From contig NC_084897.1 of assembly GCF_958979055.1 (NCBI RefSeq), positions 23,835,628-23,899,627 of the forward strand: 64,000 nucleotides of DNA, given 5' to 3'. The notes beneath the pieces were generated by a model. That model was given only the letters and a program-made list of their open reading frames with translations. It was not told the DNA's origin and made no database searches. Both the position numbers and the translations under genes were made by a program. Each line of letters opens with the position of its first letter. Position 1 is the first letter of the stretch. This document shows, one piece after another, positions 19,183 through 30,041 of the stretch. The DNA comes from Alnus glutinosa. Lineage: Eukaryota; Streptophyta; Magnoliopsida; Fagales; Betulaceae.

Positions 19183-21535
19183 CTAGTTTCTATTCCTGGA
19201 TTTCTCCATGGCCCTGGGAGCTATGGAACAAACAAAAGGTAAGAAGTTCAGAGAACTATCAATTGCAATTTAAAAAATGTAATCACTGATAAGGGCATAA
19301 AAATAAAAATAAAAAGGTAACAAAAATTTCAGTTGACTTGCCATCATCCAAAACAACAATTCACATGATAATATTGAGTGTGATAACTGATATATGTATG
19401 ACACGTGTGCATTCATAAAAATATACACACCAAAGCCAATGGCATCAGAGCCCTTCATGATCTTCAGCCTCTTGCATGAGTCAATAAACATCCTGTAACA
19501 AACCAAGTTGCAGTGAGATGTAGGAACATACTATACAGCACGACAGAAGAATATTCAGTTCATGAACAATAAAAACAGTTTATTCAAGACAAAGATTAAT
19601 ATGTAATCATTTTTCAAGTAACACAAAATTCTAATTTAGGCCAAGTAATTTTTGTGCAATAGTTCAAACGTGGGAAGTGGAAACACTAGCTCATCCTATT
19701 GCTATAAGTCTTGTACAATGGCAAAATTACAAAGCACTGAGTTCTCCATTTCGAAGTTTAGGTAACCTCAAAGCCATTGAGAAATATATAAGTAGAACAA
19801 GAAGCTCATGTTAACATTGTAGTTATCAGACACCCCATGTTTTTAAAATTCATAAGATTATCCACCGTACCTTAAATATTTGTGGATTCTAATTCACCCT
19901 AATCATGTGAATTATTTGATTTCAAGCTATCAGGTTTCAATAGGTCATGTATATAGTTGCTCAAATAAAGCAGAAAACCACGTGTAAGTTTTAGAATATA
20001 TATGGACCGACATGCATGACAACTTGGACACCTATCAAATAATGTACTACTGCTCCTGTATACTAAGTTCAAAAAATTTCACCATGTAAAAAGTGGAGAT
20101 TTGAAAAACAGTATTCATTTAGGTGTGAGAATCCACATTATCTTATTTTCTATTTTACTGACCGGAGGAGAAGGGAAAGGGGTGAGGAGGTTGGGTAAAT
20201 ATTGTGACCGGGATTTACAACAAAAGGGGAGAAAGAAAGAAGCCAAGGTGAGAGAGAGAGAGAGAGAAACAACGAGATTTTATTTTATATCATCAAAGTC
20301 TTCACCATTGGAGTACAAATCACAATTAAATAGACTTACAACTGAACCATAATCTAACCGACTTTGGGCAAAGCCCATTTATTGAATAACAAAAACAACC
20401 TTCACCCTTGAAAATTAAATAAAACATAAAACTAAATACTAATAAGTAATAACCCAATTAACTAATAGGACCTAAATAAAAGTGCATGGACCAATTTTGC
20501 CAGATTTTTTTTTTAAAAAAAAATAAAAAATAAAAGAAGATAGAATTGATCGCTAAAATTAAACCAGACTAAATTAAAGTAAAATTCGTGTCTCGCCCCT
20601 TACATCAACTCTCCACTTTGTCACAAAGTCTTGTTCTTTTTACAAGTTTCATAGATAAAAATTCACATTCGCCATGTACTCTAGAACCAAAAGAGTCAAA
20701 GCAAGATGAGTTAATCTAAATCTATCAATAAGATATAGGCCTTTGACTTTTCCACCTCCACCCTTAACATTATTCAGTAATAGAAGACAAATTTTGTAAT
20801 TTCACATGATTAGGCATATCAAATTCAAAATGCTTCTGCTGAAATCTCAAAGTTCATTTTTCTTTTATACATCACTTATAATTTCATTGTTATTTACTAA
20901 TTTATTTCAAGGGAAACAATAGGAGGAGCATGAAGGTAGATGAAAAAGAAAGAAATGACAGACCAACACTTACTCCCACGGAACATCCCCTACAAGCATC
21001 CAGTCACCATCTTTATCCTCATATGTAAGTACATATTCTGATCCGTGCAAAAGATCTCTTAACTTGCTCTCACTCAGCATTTCCCTCCCTGGTGCTCCTT
21101 GGGATCCACATTGACCTGATGTCATAATAAAGAATAGTAACCAAATCTAGGCAAAAATTAAGCATTGTCCTTATTCGAACAATAAGGATGATAATCCCAC
21201 AAATTTGAAAATTTTAATAATATTAAATATGTACAAAAGCTTGTTGCCATTATGATAAAAGCTAAAACATTCTCTCACCTATGGTGAAACAGCTGAACAT
21301 CTTCTCAAGAGCCAAGCCGCAACTCTGTAGCCTTCAAGTTCAGATTGTTCTTTTTCTCTTCTGACAAGCTCGAGACAGGTGAACTATCTACCGAAGAACA
21401 ATCTGACAAACCCATGCAATTGCGTTCTTTTAATCCTGAGACATTTTGGGAGATACAGTCCATAGAGGGTGACAAAGCCACTAGAGAGACATTGCTCTGC
21501 TCTCCCTCCTCAGCACTCAGCAGCGGAGGAGACAT
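19183..21535 (-). pseudogene. Aux/IAA-A: internally deleted Aux/IAA gene
   Basis: Left copy of the Aux/IAA gene. Exon 1 starts at ATG 21535 with [18 protein letters not shown] and includes the EAR repressor motif [12 protein letters not shown] 761-bp deletion, relative to 35385-36145 of the intact copy, then joins exon 1 directly to the last few codons of exon 2 at about 21,310. The frame ends there, LRLGS then TGA, giving a 76-residue product. The degron (domain II), most of domain III, and intron 1 are gone. Exon 3 (20974-21115), exon 4 (19431-19492) and exon 5 (19183-19220) remain with normal splice sites. If expressed, it could make a short EAR-only peptide; this is speculation, and the gene is best treated as a pseudogene. 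Junction shows only about 2 bp of microhomology (GC). Confidence 0.85.
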
Positions 21536-22719
21536 CAGACTCCAATATTTTCAACTGTTTTGGAAGAGAAAAATCCACCTTCAACCCACATATTTAATTG
21601 CCAAAATATGAAAACAAGTAGTAATTTATAAGCGGAAGATTAATTTGAGAACTCAAAATTTCCACATGACAAACAAGAACTCTGTCAAGCACATCCCCTG
21701 GCTTTTGCTAATGATACCGTGCAAATTAGTCAATAAATCAGACAACCAGAACAACAAGGTCCCAGATCACATACCTTTCCTGTTTCTTATGTTCGGGAAA
21801 AAATTAGTCAAAATAATTAGAGTACGAGTTGATAGCTTATCAGAAAAAAAAAATTACAGATTCTAAGACCCAAAATCCGTTAAACTTTGCTTTCAGAGAG
21901 AAGAAAAATACTAGTAGTTAAGCTAATTCTAACAATAAGCGACGTTGAATTGGTAAAAAACAAAAACTTGAAATAGTTGAAAATAAAAGGTTAAATTTAA
22001 GAGGAGGGGGGGGAGTGGTCATAGTAACGACCAAGTCCAAAACCCTTTGCCGACCCTGCTACAACCAATAAGTTATGGCAAAATAATATGCCATTAAAAA
22101 TGATCAGATTCTTCTCCAATATGAAAGTTCAGACCAAAGACAACAAAGAGACTCCAAAACATAAGCATCACACACAAATGATGAGATCAGAGGATAGTAA
22201 GCTCAATCAACGTTCTAAAACCCAAAATAACACCAAATTCAACTGCTTTCTTATCTGCACGAGCTGAGCTTTCCTGAAAATTCAGAAAGTTAATACAGAA
22301 TGTAGTTAACTCTTTTTTCTTTCTCATTTCCTCACTTTTCTCAGCAGCCAAACAGACTCCAGGAAAAAAAAAGAAAAGGAAAAGGTTAACCGAAAATAAT
22401 GTACAATAACAAAGAAATCCAAAGAAAAAGCAAAAAAGAAAAGAAAAACCAACCTCAGGATATTTCTAAAATTAAAAAAAACGGAATCAACCAACAGCTA
22501 CTTATAGATTCAACTCAAACTCTGATTTCAAGCAAAACAAAGCTAAACATCAAGCATATAATCAACTACAAAAATAAATAAATAAAGCCGAAAGTGAAGA
22601 TTCAAAACAAGTACCTGAGCTTTTTTGCGGATCAGACAAGGAAGAGATGGCCAATCAACGCTTTTGAAATCCTTAAGAAAATGCACGAGACGAAGAGATG
22701 CAAAAGCAGAGAGCGGAGC

Positions 22720-22765
<46 letters not shown>

Positions 22766-22845
22766 CAAGGCCCTTTCAGTAAGCAGAAAGCAACGGAAGA
22801 AGAAAGCTTTAAGCTGTGCTCGCTGAGAAACCCGAAGCTCGGCTA
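21536..22845 (-). promoter_or_regulatory. Aux/IAA-A 5' leader with introns and GA microsatellite
   Basis: Matches 36,369-37,670 of the intact copy. A likely acceptor (AAAACAG) lies just upstream of the ATG, and likely donors are AAAG/GTATGTG near 21,775 and GCTCAG/GTACTTG near 22,613. The first exon region (22,617-22,845) holds a (GA)n tract at 22,722-22,763, longer than in the other copy. Such spliced leaders with GA/CT tracts are common in plant genes of this class. Exon limits are inferred, not proven. Confidence 0.5.
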
Positions 22846-22888
22846 AGCTCTTGATAGGAGAAGGTGCGGATTGGAATAGGCCTGCCAT
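22845..22888 (-). pseudogene. ZRK N-terminal fragment, 3' half, cut by Copia
   Basis: The plus strand GGCTAAGCTCTTGATAGGAGAAGGTGCGG... matches 2212-2258 of ZRK-A exactly over most of its length, and encodes (minus) NGRPIPIRTFSYQELS. On the left it is fused to the Aux/IAA-A leader, on the right to the Copia LTR-like sequence. The other half of the same gene is at 26,559-26,640. Confidence 0.8.
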
Positions 22889-23385
22889 TGCTGTGCAGAC
22901 CGATGGGAGTATTAAGGTAGAACATCAAGATCATGCAGAAATCACCAAGTAACGGCTAGTAGCCGTTACCCGGTGAACAATTTCTTCAGCAGTAGCTAGA
23001 CCAGCTCGTGACACACCATTTCAGTCCTCTCTTATCTGCATCAGCACATGTTTCAGCATTCATCATCTTCAGCCTTCCATAAACAGAAATCACCAAATCC
23101 CACAGTCTGCACATGATCTAGCTGCACATCTACAGCTGACCCTAGAAGACTTTGCAGCCACCTGTTTTCCTGGTTTCAAGGCCTCCATGTTTCCTGCTCA
23201 AAACAATGTAATCAGCATAGAAGTTAGTTGTGTATTAGTTTATTCTTTGCACACAATTTTAGGTGCTTTTGTTTGTTTTCAGCTCAATGAGCTCAAGGTG
23301 TAATCTTTTACTACTATAAATAAGATAACATCCTCTGCCTTGGATTGTAACCAAGCAGAGAATTTCTCAAGACTTCCAGGGAGAA
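22889..23385 (+). repeat. LTR-like segment, inverted relative to the adjacent gag
   Basis: Begins with TG next to the ZRK breakpoint, contains a perfect palindrome GTAACGGCTA/G/TAGCCGTTAC near 22,951, a TATA box (CTATAAATAAG, about 23,316) and a U5-like end (TTGGATTGTAACCAAGCAG). These features give it plus-strand orientation, while the neighbouring gag and pol are on the minus strand. The closing CA end was not found, so it is probably truncated at the gag junction. Confidence 0.55.
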
Positions 23386-26300
23386 CGAAGTGCTTGAAGC
23401 TGCTGCCTCCTAGCCCTTGTTGTACCTTGGTACTTCTTCCTGGAATCCCAAATATGCTTGGTGGTGTCCTTGCAAGAATGGTTTCCAAGATTGAGCAATC
23501 AATAGCTTGGAAGAGATAATTCTTTGCTTTTAGATCCTTCAACTTCAGCTCTTCAAGCTCCGTCTTTTGCGCATCTGTCTGCACAGCACCTTCTGTTGGT
23601 TCTGCTACTCCAGAAACATCAACCGCCCAATATTCTTTGAACCTCAAGAAGTTCTCCATAAGCATGCTCCAATGGTCATAGTGACCATCAAAGTGTGGAA
23701 TGGCTGGCTGTACAAAACTGTCGGAAGCCATCAAATGATTCAATTGAACCTGGCTTTGATAACACTGATAGAAACTTTCAAACATGGCTGTATTATTTCT
23801 AGTGTAGATTAAATCATCTACATATAAGCTAACAATGAGCATTTTCCCTCCATCTTCAATCTTTATGAAAAGTGTATGTTCATAAGGACATTTATCATAT
23901 CCTTCCTTCAGAAAATAAGTTTCTATATGATTATACCAAGCCCGTGGAGCTTGTTTTAATCCATATAGAGCCTTCTTTAACTTATACACTTTATGCTCAT
24001 TGCCAAGTTTCATATAACCAGGAGGTTGATCGATAAATACCTTTTCTTTCAAATCTCCTTGGAGGAATGCTGATTTTACGTCCAGCTGGAAGATAGGCCA
24101 TGAGTTTTGCGCTACTAATGCAATCACCAATCTGATTGTGTAATGCCTTGCAACTGGAGCAAAGACTTCTTTATAATCAACACCAAACTCCTGCTTGTAG
24201 CCCTTAGCCACCAAGCGTGCCTTGTGCTTGTCAACTTCACCATTCTCCTTCAGCTTTGTCTTGTAAACCCACTTTACACCAATTGTTTTCTGCCCATTTG
24301 GAAGATCATGTAGCTCCCAAGTATTGTTTCTTTTGATGGCTGCAATTTCAGCATCCATGGCCTTCTCCATTTTGATTCTTTTACAGCCACTTCGAAAGTG
24401 GTAGGATCACAATCTGAAAACAGAGCAAAATGTGTAAGTGGGTCATTACCTTGGTCAACTCCAGTTACCTCATACTCAGTCATCCATGCTGGTCTTGTTC
24501 GAACACGTTGAGGCCTTTGTGATTCAGCTGCAAGTGGGCTTTGATCAACTATTGGATCATTTTGTGCGGCTTCTTGTTCTTGCTCATTCTCCATAGGCTG
24601 CTGCCCTTTCTCCTCATCATCAAAATCTGCTGGAATATTTTGTTTAACACCATTTTCATTCCATGACCAGGTGCCTTCTTCATCAAAAACCACATCACGG
24701 CTAATAACTATTTTCATGGTGCTAGAATTGTATAACTTATAAGCTTTTGACTTATCACTAACACCAAGAAAAATGCATTTTTCTCCCTTATTATCTAGCT
24801 TCCTCCTCTTCTTATTTGGTATATGGGCATAGGCAATACACCCAAAAATCCAGAAATGATCTACAGCAGGTTTCCTTCAGCTCCATGCTTCCTTCGGTGT
24901 CATATTTTGAACAGCATGTGTGGGACTTCTGTTCAATATATGAATGCTCCAATTAACTGCTTTAGGCCAGAAACTTTTTGGAATGCCACTCATTGTAAAA
25001 AGGCTTCACACCATATTCATAATAGTGCGATTCTTCTTCTTGCATACGCCATTCTGTTGGGGTGTATAAGCTGCTGTAAGTTGTCTCTTGATTCCATGGT
25101 TCTCACAAAAATTTGCAAATTCATGTGAGCTATATTCTCCACCACTATCCTGTGTGAAGAACTTTTATTGGGTTGGCAACCTCTTTCTCAACAAGCGCTT
25201 TATAGCATTTAAAAGCTACAAAGGCTTCAGATTTTTCTCGCAAAAAATAAACCCATACTTTACGACTATAATCATCAATGAAGGTAATTATATATCTTTA
25301 ACCTCCATTAGAATGTGGTGTTATTGGCCCGCAAATGTCGGAATGAACAAGCTCCAATGCCTTCTTCACTCTCCAAGATTTTCCTTGTGGGAATTGATTG
25401 CGGTGTTGTTTGCTAACAACACATTCTTCACAGACTTGAGAAGGAGCTGTAATTTGAGGAAGACCCGTCATCATGTTCTTCTGCTGTAGTGCTTTTAATC
25501 CACCAAAATTCAGATGCCCATAGCGGAAGTGTCATAGCCATGCCCCATCCTTCAATTGCGCTGAGGCATGAATGAGTGGTGTTGTGGAGATAAAGTGGGA
25601 ACATACGATTTGCTGTCATGCTAACTTGAGCAATTAAGCCCAACTTTGCATCTTGAATCTGACATACTCCATCTTTGATAGAAATCTCGTATCCCTTTTC
25701 TTGCAACTAACCCACACAAAGCAAGTTGGTCTTTAATTCTGGTACAAAAAGAACATTAGCAATAGTGTGGGTGGAATTTCCTTTGGTTTGGACGGTTACC
25801 TTTCCTTTTCCCATAACAGAAACCATGGAGTTGTCACCAAACTTAACAAAGCTGCGAAAAGATTCATCCAAGTCAGAGAATGCCTCCTATCTCCACACAT
25901 GTGGTTGCTACAACCAGTGTCTAAATACCACATGTTTTGTTGAGTTTCTTCCTTCACGTGACACACCATCGAAAAAGACACTTCTTCTTCTTTTTCTGCA
26001 AAGTTAGTGTTTTCTCCGCTTTGTCTATTCAAATTAGTTTGACATTCTGACTTATAATGGCCATACCTATGACATTTGTAACATTCAACATTGGACTTGT
26101 CTGCTGACTTTGGGCTATAAGTTGTTGAGTTGTGGCCGCCATGTCCTCTGCCTCTTCCTTGAAATTGACTCTCTTGATGCTGATGATGTTGTTATTGATT
26201 CCCACGACCATTGTTGTATCTGCCTCCTCTACCTCGACCTCTGCCTCTACCTTGCCCTCTATAAGCTCCATTGGGTGTAAAGTTATTTTTTGAGAAGGCC

Positions 26301-26558
26301 TTCAACGCTTGTTCTTCTGTCTCTTGCTGGTTAATTTTTTTGCTCATGAACCAAGAAAGAACTTTGTAATTCATCAATTGAAAGTTCACCAACATCATTG
26401 GCTTCTTCTACAGAACAAACAACAAAATTAAATTTTGGTGTCAAGGATCGAAGAATCTTCTCAACAATGCTCACATCCTCTACCTTGTCGCCATGGATTC
26501 GCATCTTGTTAACGATTGCCATCGTTCTTGAAAAATAGTCTGTAACTGACTCTAACCA
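22889..26558 (-). mobile_element. Rearranged Copia retrotransposon inside a ZRK copy
   Basis: Minus-strand Copia coding with domains out of order. From right to left: mid-gag (ESVTDYFSRTMAIVNKMRIHG, 26,560-26,350), zinc-knuckle region near 26,050-26,100, protease (WYLDTGCSNHMCG, about 25,890-25,930), GAG-pre-integrase and integrase pieces with several stops (25,500-24,900), and reverse transcriptase (KWVYKTKL ... QLDVKSAFLQGDL ... LYVDDLIY, 24,360-23,800). RT is cut just after LYVDD, and the frame passes straight into a tRNA-Met-type primer site (TTATCAAAGCCAGG) and a gag start (MASDSFVQPAIPHFDGHYDHW, about 23,480-23,735), with a frameshift then KDTTKHIWDS. Finally, an LTR-like stretch follows in the opposite orientation. 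RNase H and one LTR are missing. The element is defective. It lies within ZRK coding sequence, with no clear target duplication. Confidence 0.8.
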
Positions 26559-26700
26559 GCTCCTCCAGTACTTTGCTTCCATTCTCTTGAAACGCTCTTT
26601 TTCTCTCTTTTTTCGGTCATTCTTGACAAAATTTCTCTCTTTTTTCGGTCATTCTTGACAAAATTCCTCTCTTTTTGATCTCCATCTCCCCCCCTGATTG
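26559..26700 (-). pseudogene. ZRK N-terminal fragment, 5' half, cut by Copia
   Basis: Minus strand encodes KERKRAFQENGSKVLEELV, matching ZRK-A (KERKIAFLENGSKVLEELV). It breaks off at about 26,559, where ZRK-A continues RACNGRP, which is found at 22,888 on the other side of the Copia element. The upstream leader follows with TCTTTTTTCGGTCATTCTTGACAAAAT present twice in tandem (about 26,605-26,665). Confidence 0.75.
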
Positions 26701-26714
26701 AATGTTCGCAAAAT

Positions 26715-27175
26715 TCGTCTAAACTAACCAATCCTAAGGTTTCAAATCCTTAAAAAGGCAAAATATGTTTATTCTGAAAGTAAATCTAGCTTGTCATTTT
26801 TCATTTCAACATTCTTTCTTCTTCTGTGCAATAGTTCAATATGGGAAGTGGAAATACTAGCTCAGCCTGTAAGTAAATTAGAAAGAACGCCAAGTTCTTC
26901 TTTCATAATCTGGGTCACCTCATATCCACTGAGCAAGAGATATAAATAAGTAGAAAAAGAAGCATACTGCCATTAACATAAAGCCATTAATTACTGAACA
27001 TCATATGATTTCTATTGTTTTTCAATGGCATACTGCCATTAACATAAAGCTAAAATAATCTCTCACTATGGGCAAAACAGCTGCACATTTTCCAAAAGCA
27101 GTAGATAGTTTTTTTTATATGTAGACTCCGTTCTCAAGTAAAGAGCACTATCCATGCTCACCTTCACAAAATAAA
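26715..27175 (-). pseudogene. Aux/IAA relic: intron and exon-2 remnant
   Basis: 27,085-27,170 on the minus strand holds a decayed exon-2 end (TTTGTGAAGGTGAGCATGGATAGTGC and the ACTGCTTTTGGAAAATGTGCAGCTG region), with frame lost. 26,720-27,060 matches 9,120-9,450 closely, so this relic and the one ending at 9,478 are sister copies. Confidence 0.6.
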
Positions 27176-27239
27176 CATCACATATAAATGACGAGATCAC
27201 AAGATATTAAGCTGATCGAATACAAGTTCTAAAAACAAA

Positions 27240-28060
27240 AGCCGAATCTTGCTAGGTAGGACATTCAAACAAAAAGACCAGCTGGTTGAAAAAATTACTT
27301 AAGAACATAGGCTATCCAAAAGTTAATAAAAACAGCAGAATCATAGTATCCAAGTGGTCTTTAATCAAACGCAAAACATCTTAAACAACTAGGATTTTAC
27401 TAGGACTATGAACTCCTACGACAGGATGTGCATCAGAACAAGACATATCGTCTGGCCCAGAACCATCCTGTCATTTTGTTCAATCACCTTTAAAAGCTTC
27501 TACCTCTTCCGGCACCCGCTTGAATTTCAAGCATTGAACTTTGCGACCGCAAAGCAATCAAGAGTTTCAGAGAAAGTACAAAGTTCCTATGATGAGTTGT
27601 GGAACAAACAGAAAATACAAAGTTCAGAAGTGGAAAACTTAGCCATCAATTGCAATTTCAAAATGTAATCACTGAATATGACTCTTACAACTACACCTCC
27701 AACCCCAAAGCTTCATTTCTAATTCAATTTAACTTTGCACAAAAGGCACCCTGTTTAACTGATATATGTATACATGCGTTCATTCATAAAAATAAACATA
27801 CCTAAGCCATTGGCATCAGAGCCCGGCATGATCTTCAGCCTTTTGCATGAGTCAAAAAACAATCCTATAACAAACCAAGTTGCTGTGAGAGTTAGGAACA
27901 TACTTTGCAGCATGACAGAATAATCTTCTGTTCATCAACAATAGAAACAGTTTATTCAAAACAAATATTAATATGTAATCATTTTCACAAGATTATGCAC
28001 CTTAAATATTTGTGGATTCTAATTTATCATGGACTTGAATTATTTGACTTGAGACTTTCA
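27240..28060 (-). pseudogene. Aux/IAA relic: 3' UTR and exon 4
   Basis: Sister of the relic at 10,380-11,100. 27,802-27,864 on the minus strand corresponds to exon 4, with [18 protein letters not shown] readable after an indel. The acceptor has changed from CAG to TAG and the last exon is deleted at the same place as in the 10.4-kb relic (TTTCAGAGAAAGTACAAAG), so the two relics share one deletion event and arose by later duplication. 27,410-27,640 is 3' UTR; 27,865-28,060 is intron 3. Confidence 0.65.
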
Positions 28061-28062
28061 AG

Positions 28063-28720
28063 TCATTCTTGACAAAAATCCTCTCTTTTTGATCTCCATC
28101 TCCCCCATTGATTGAATGTGCACGAAATTGGTCGAAACTAAGCGGAGCGTTCCTCATCATTGCTACGTGTTGGCCTTTATTGGGCTTTTTGGAGGATCAA
28201 CGCCCATTGATTGGGAAACAATCTACGCGTAATGGCTTTTTATTTTTGGACCCAATCTACGCGTAAAGGCTTGAACGCAGCTTTTATTGACAAAGATATT
28301 AAACGCAACTTTCTCAACGACCACTTCCATTCAGTATTTAGACAACATTAAATTGTCTGGTGGATCTACATTGGAGTTTGGAAAGAACTATAACATCTGA
28401 ATGATAGCCATTTAGTGCCACAGAAAATTAAACTACAAAAATAGTACTAGACTATTCAAAAAAAAAAAAAAAATTGCTAATTCCCTGGATCTTATAAGAT
28501 TTGGGTCTTCCTAAAACAAGTAATTACCCTTTTTGATAAGTGGTTGGACAGACTTGATTGTCCAATTTTTATTTGATCAGATGGATCTCATAAGTGATAT
28601 TTCACAATCACCTATTCGAATTCTCTTAAATTCAGTTATATAATTTGATAGGATTATGATCCTCCAATGTCACCATCAACTATTCTTGATAATGCATTTT
28701 CTTGTCTTTTCTTTTCTTTT
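28063..28720 (-). repeat. ZRK upstream module, copy 3 of 3
   Basis: Matches 2330-2960 and 7640-8280, from CATTCTTGACAAAAATCCTC to GGATTATGATCCTCCAATG and a poly-T/A rich end. The junction on its left is with Aux/IAA intron sequence (ACTTTCAAG/TCATTCTTGAC), and on its right with the 3' flank of ZRK-E. Confidence 0.6.
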
Positions 28721-28952
28721 TTAAAAAAATGAAGCTCTCTAAACACTAAAATGATATCAAATTCAACTGCATAATTAACTTTTGTTCTTCTTCTTTTAAA
28801 AAGATAGAGATAATTGAAAATTACAAAAACGGAATTAACTAAATTCAAGTCAAACTCAAACAGAATGAAGATGTCAATGGTACATAGACTTAGATTTCAA
28901 GCGAAACAGGCTCAAAATCAATAATAAAATCACTAATCAAATGAGAAAAGAA

Positions 28953-30041
28953 TCATGCCAAGAACCTCTCAATCCGCCTGAGTTCTTTCGTAACATTCAC
29001 CATTGTCGGCCTTATCTCTGGATCGTACTCTGTGCATGTTAGACCAAGCTCTAGCACAGCTTGCAATTGCGGCTCCAAACCAGCTCCTCCTTCCTCCTCC
29101 AAGATTGCAGGATCCACAATCTCATTTAGAGCACGATTTCTCAAAGAATCCACCAACTTTTCATGGCCTTCAAGAGAATTATTCTTCCGCATGTCAATGT
29201 TTTCAGAAGCTAATTCCGCCTCTTGACCATAATTATACTGTCCAGTTAAAATATGTAATAGAACCATACCGAAGCTATAGACATCAGTTTTCTCTGTTAT
29301 CATATTTGTCAATAAATAGATAGGGCATAAGAAACCCTGAGTCCCACACACCTCATCCTCCACGTGAGTTTTACCCTCAGGAATTGAAATAGAAAATGAA
29401 AAATCTGCGAGTTTGGGAACATCATACTGGTGTAATAAGATATTTTGCGGTTTTATATCTCTATGAATGATGGGTCTGGAGAAGGCAGTGTGGAGATATG
29501 CAATTGCATGAGCAATCTGTCTTGCAATCTTTAACCTGCTCTGCCACACCATAGGCGTACCTTTTCGTTTAGAGATATAAATTCGATCGGCAAGGACTCC
29601 ATTTTGAGCATATTCATACACTCTAGTCGGAATCGAAGTCTCGAGACAGCATCCTACCAGTTTTTGAATATTTTTGTGAGCGCTCATCTTTGCAGAAATA
29701 CCTATATCCATTAGGGCCCAGCCCTTTGGGGAGGACATCTTTCTATTATAACTCTTAATGCAAAGTATTCGGCCCTCAAAAGAACCCTTGTAAACTTGAA
29801 ACCCCGAGTCTTCATCTTCATGTAGAATAAGGCGATGATCGAAGTTATTGGTTGCCAAGATAAGGTCTTGATAGGAGAAGGTACGGATGGGAATAGGCCT
29901 GCCATTACAAGAGGCAACCAGCTTCTCCAATACAAGCCCTCCATTCTCTAGAAATGCTCTCTTTCTCTCTCTCTCTTCTTCTCTCTTTTTCCGGCGATGA
30001 CCTACAAGAGCAGCAGCAATATTCAGTTTCTTCGGTAGCAT
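28953..30041 (-). CDS. ZRK-E: intact ZED1-related pseudokinase, 362 aa
   Basis: Uninterrupted single-exon ZRK beginning MLPKKLNIAAAL. K96 lies in LCIKSYN (beta-3 lysine). There is no glycine loop (EDEDSGFQVYKGSF), the catalytic loop IIHRDIKPQN is complete (HRD 193-195), DFG is DFS (213-215), and CPIYLLTN replaces the APE region. The C-lobe includes TEKTDVYSFGMVLLHILTGQ, an insert with an acidic or charged linker (ELASENIDMRKNNSLEGHE), and RPTMVNVTKELRRIERFLA. Family knowledge predicts a ZAR1 adaptor or decoy without real kinase output; the intact HRD leaves weak activity possible. ZRK-B is the closest relative in the C-lobe. The gene sits beside the intact Aux/IAA unit. Its 5' flank to about 30,190 matches ZRK-D. 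Confidence 0.9.
   Translation of the reverse strand: MLPKKLNIAAALVGHRRKKREEERERKRAFLENGGLVLEKLVASCNGRPIPIRTFSYQDLILATNNFDHRLILHEDEDSGFQVYKGSFEGRILCIKSYNRKMSSPKGWALMDIGISAKMSAHKNIQKLVGCCLETSIPTRVYEYAQNGVLADRIYISKRKGTPMVWQSRLKIARQIAHAIAYLHTAFSRPIIHRDIKPQNILLHQYDVPKLADFSFSISIPEGKTHVEDEVCGTQGFLCPIYLLTNMITEKTDVYSFGMVLLHILTGQYNYGQEAELASENIDMRKNNSLEGHEKLVDSLRNRALNEIVDPAILEEEGGAGLEPQLQAVLELGLTCTEYDPEIRPTMVNVTKELRRIERFLA

Larger units (their letters stand above)
13560..22850. repeat. Segmental duplication, left copy (ZRK-D to Aux/IAA-A)
   Basis: This 9.3-kb interval is repeated at 28,730-37,680 in the same order and orientation: ZRK gene, 5' flank, hAT remnant, Copia gag relic, GC-rich repeat, Aux/IAA 3' UTR, exons and leader. 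Most of 16.99-22.85 kb is nearly identical to its partner, so the duplication is fairly recent. The ZRK part is more diverged. Differences are a full hAT with nested hAT here (partly deleted in the right copy) and a 761-bp deletion in the Aux/IAA gene here (intact in the right copy). The right edge is sharp: Aux/IAA leader ends at ...CCCGAAGCT and ZRK coding begins at about 22,845. Confidence 0.85.

Noticed and set aside
22673-22888. Open frames over the (GA)n tract of the Aux/IAA leader
   Set aside because: Made of the simple repeat (RERERE or SLSLSL) and fused across a duplication breakpoint.
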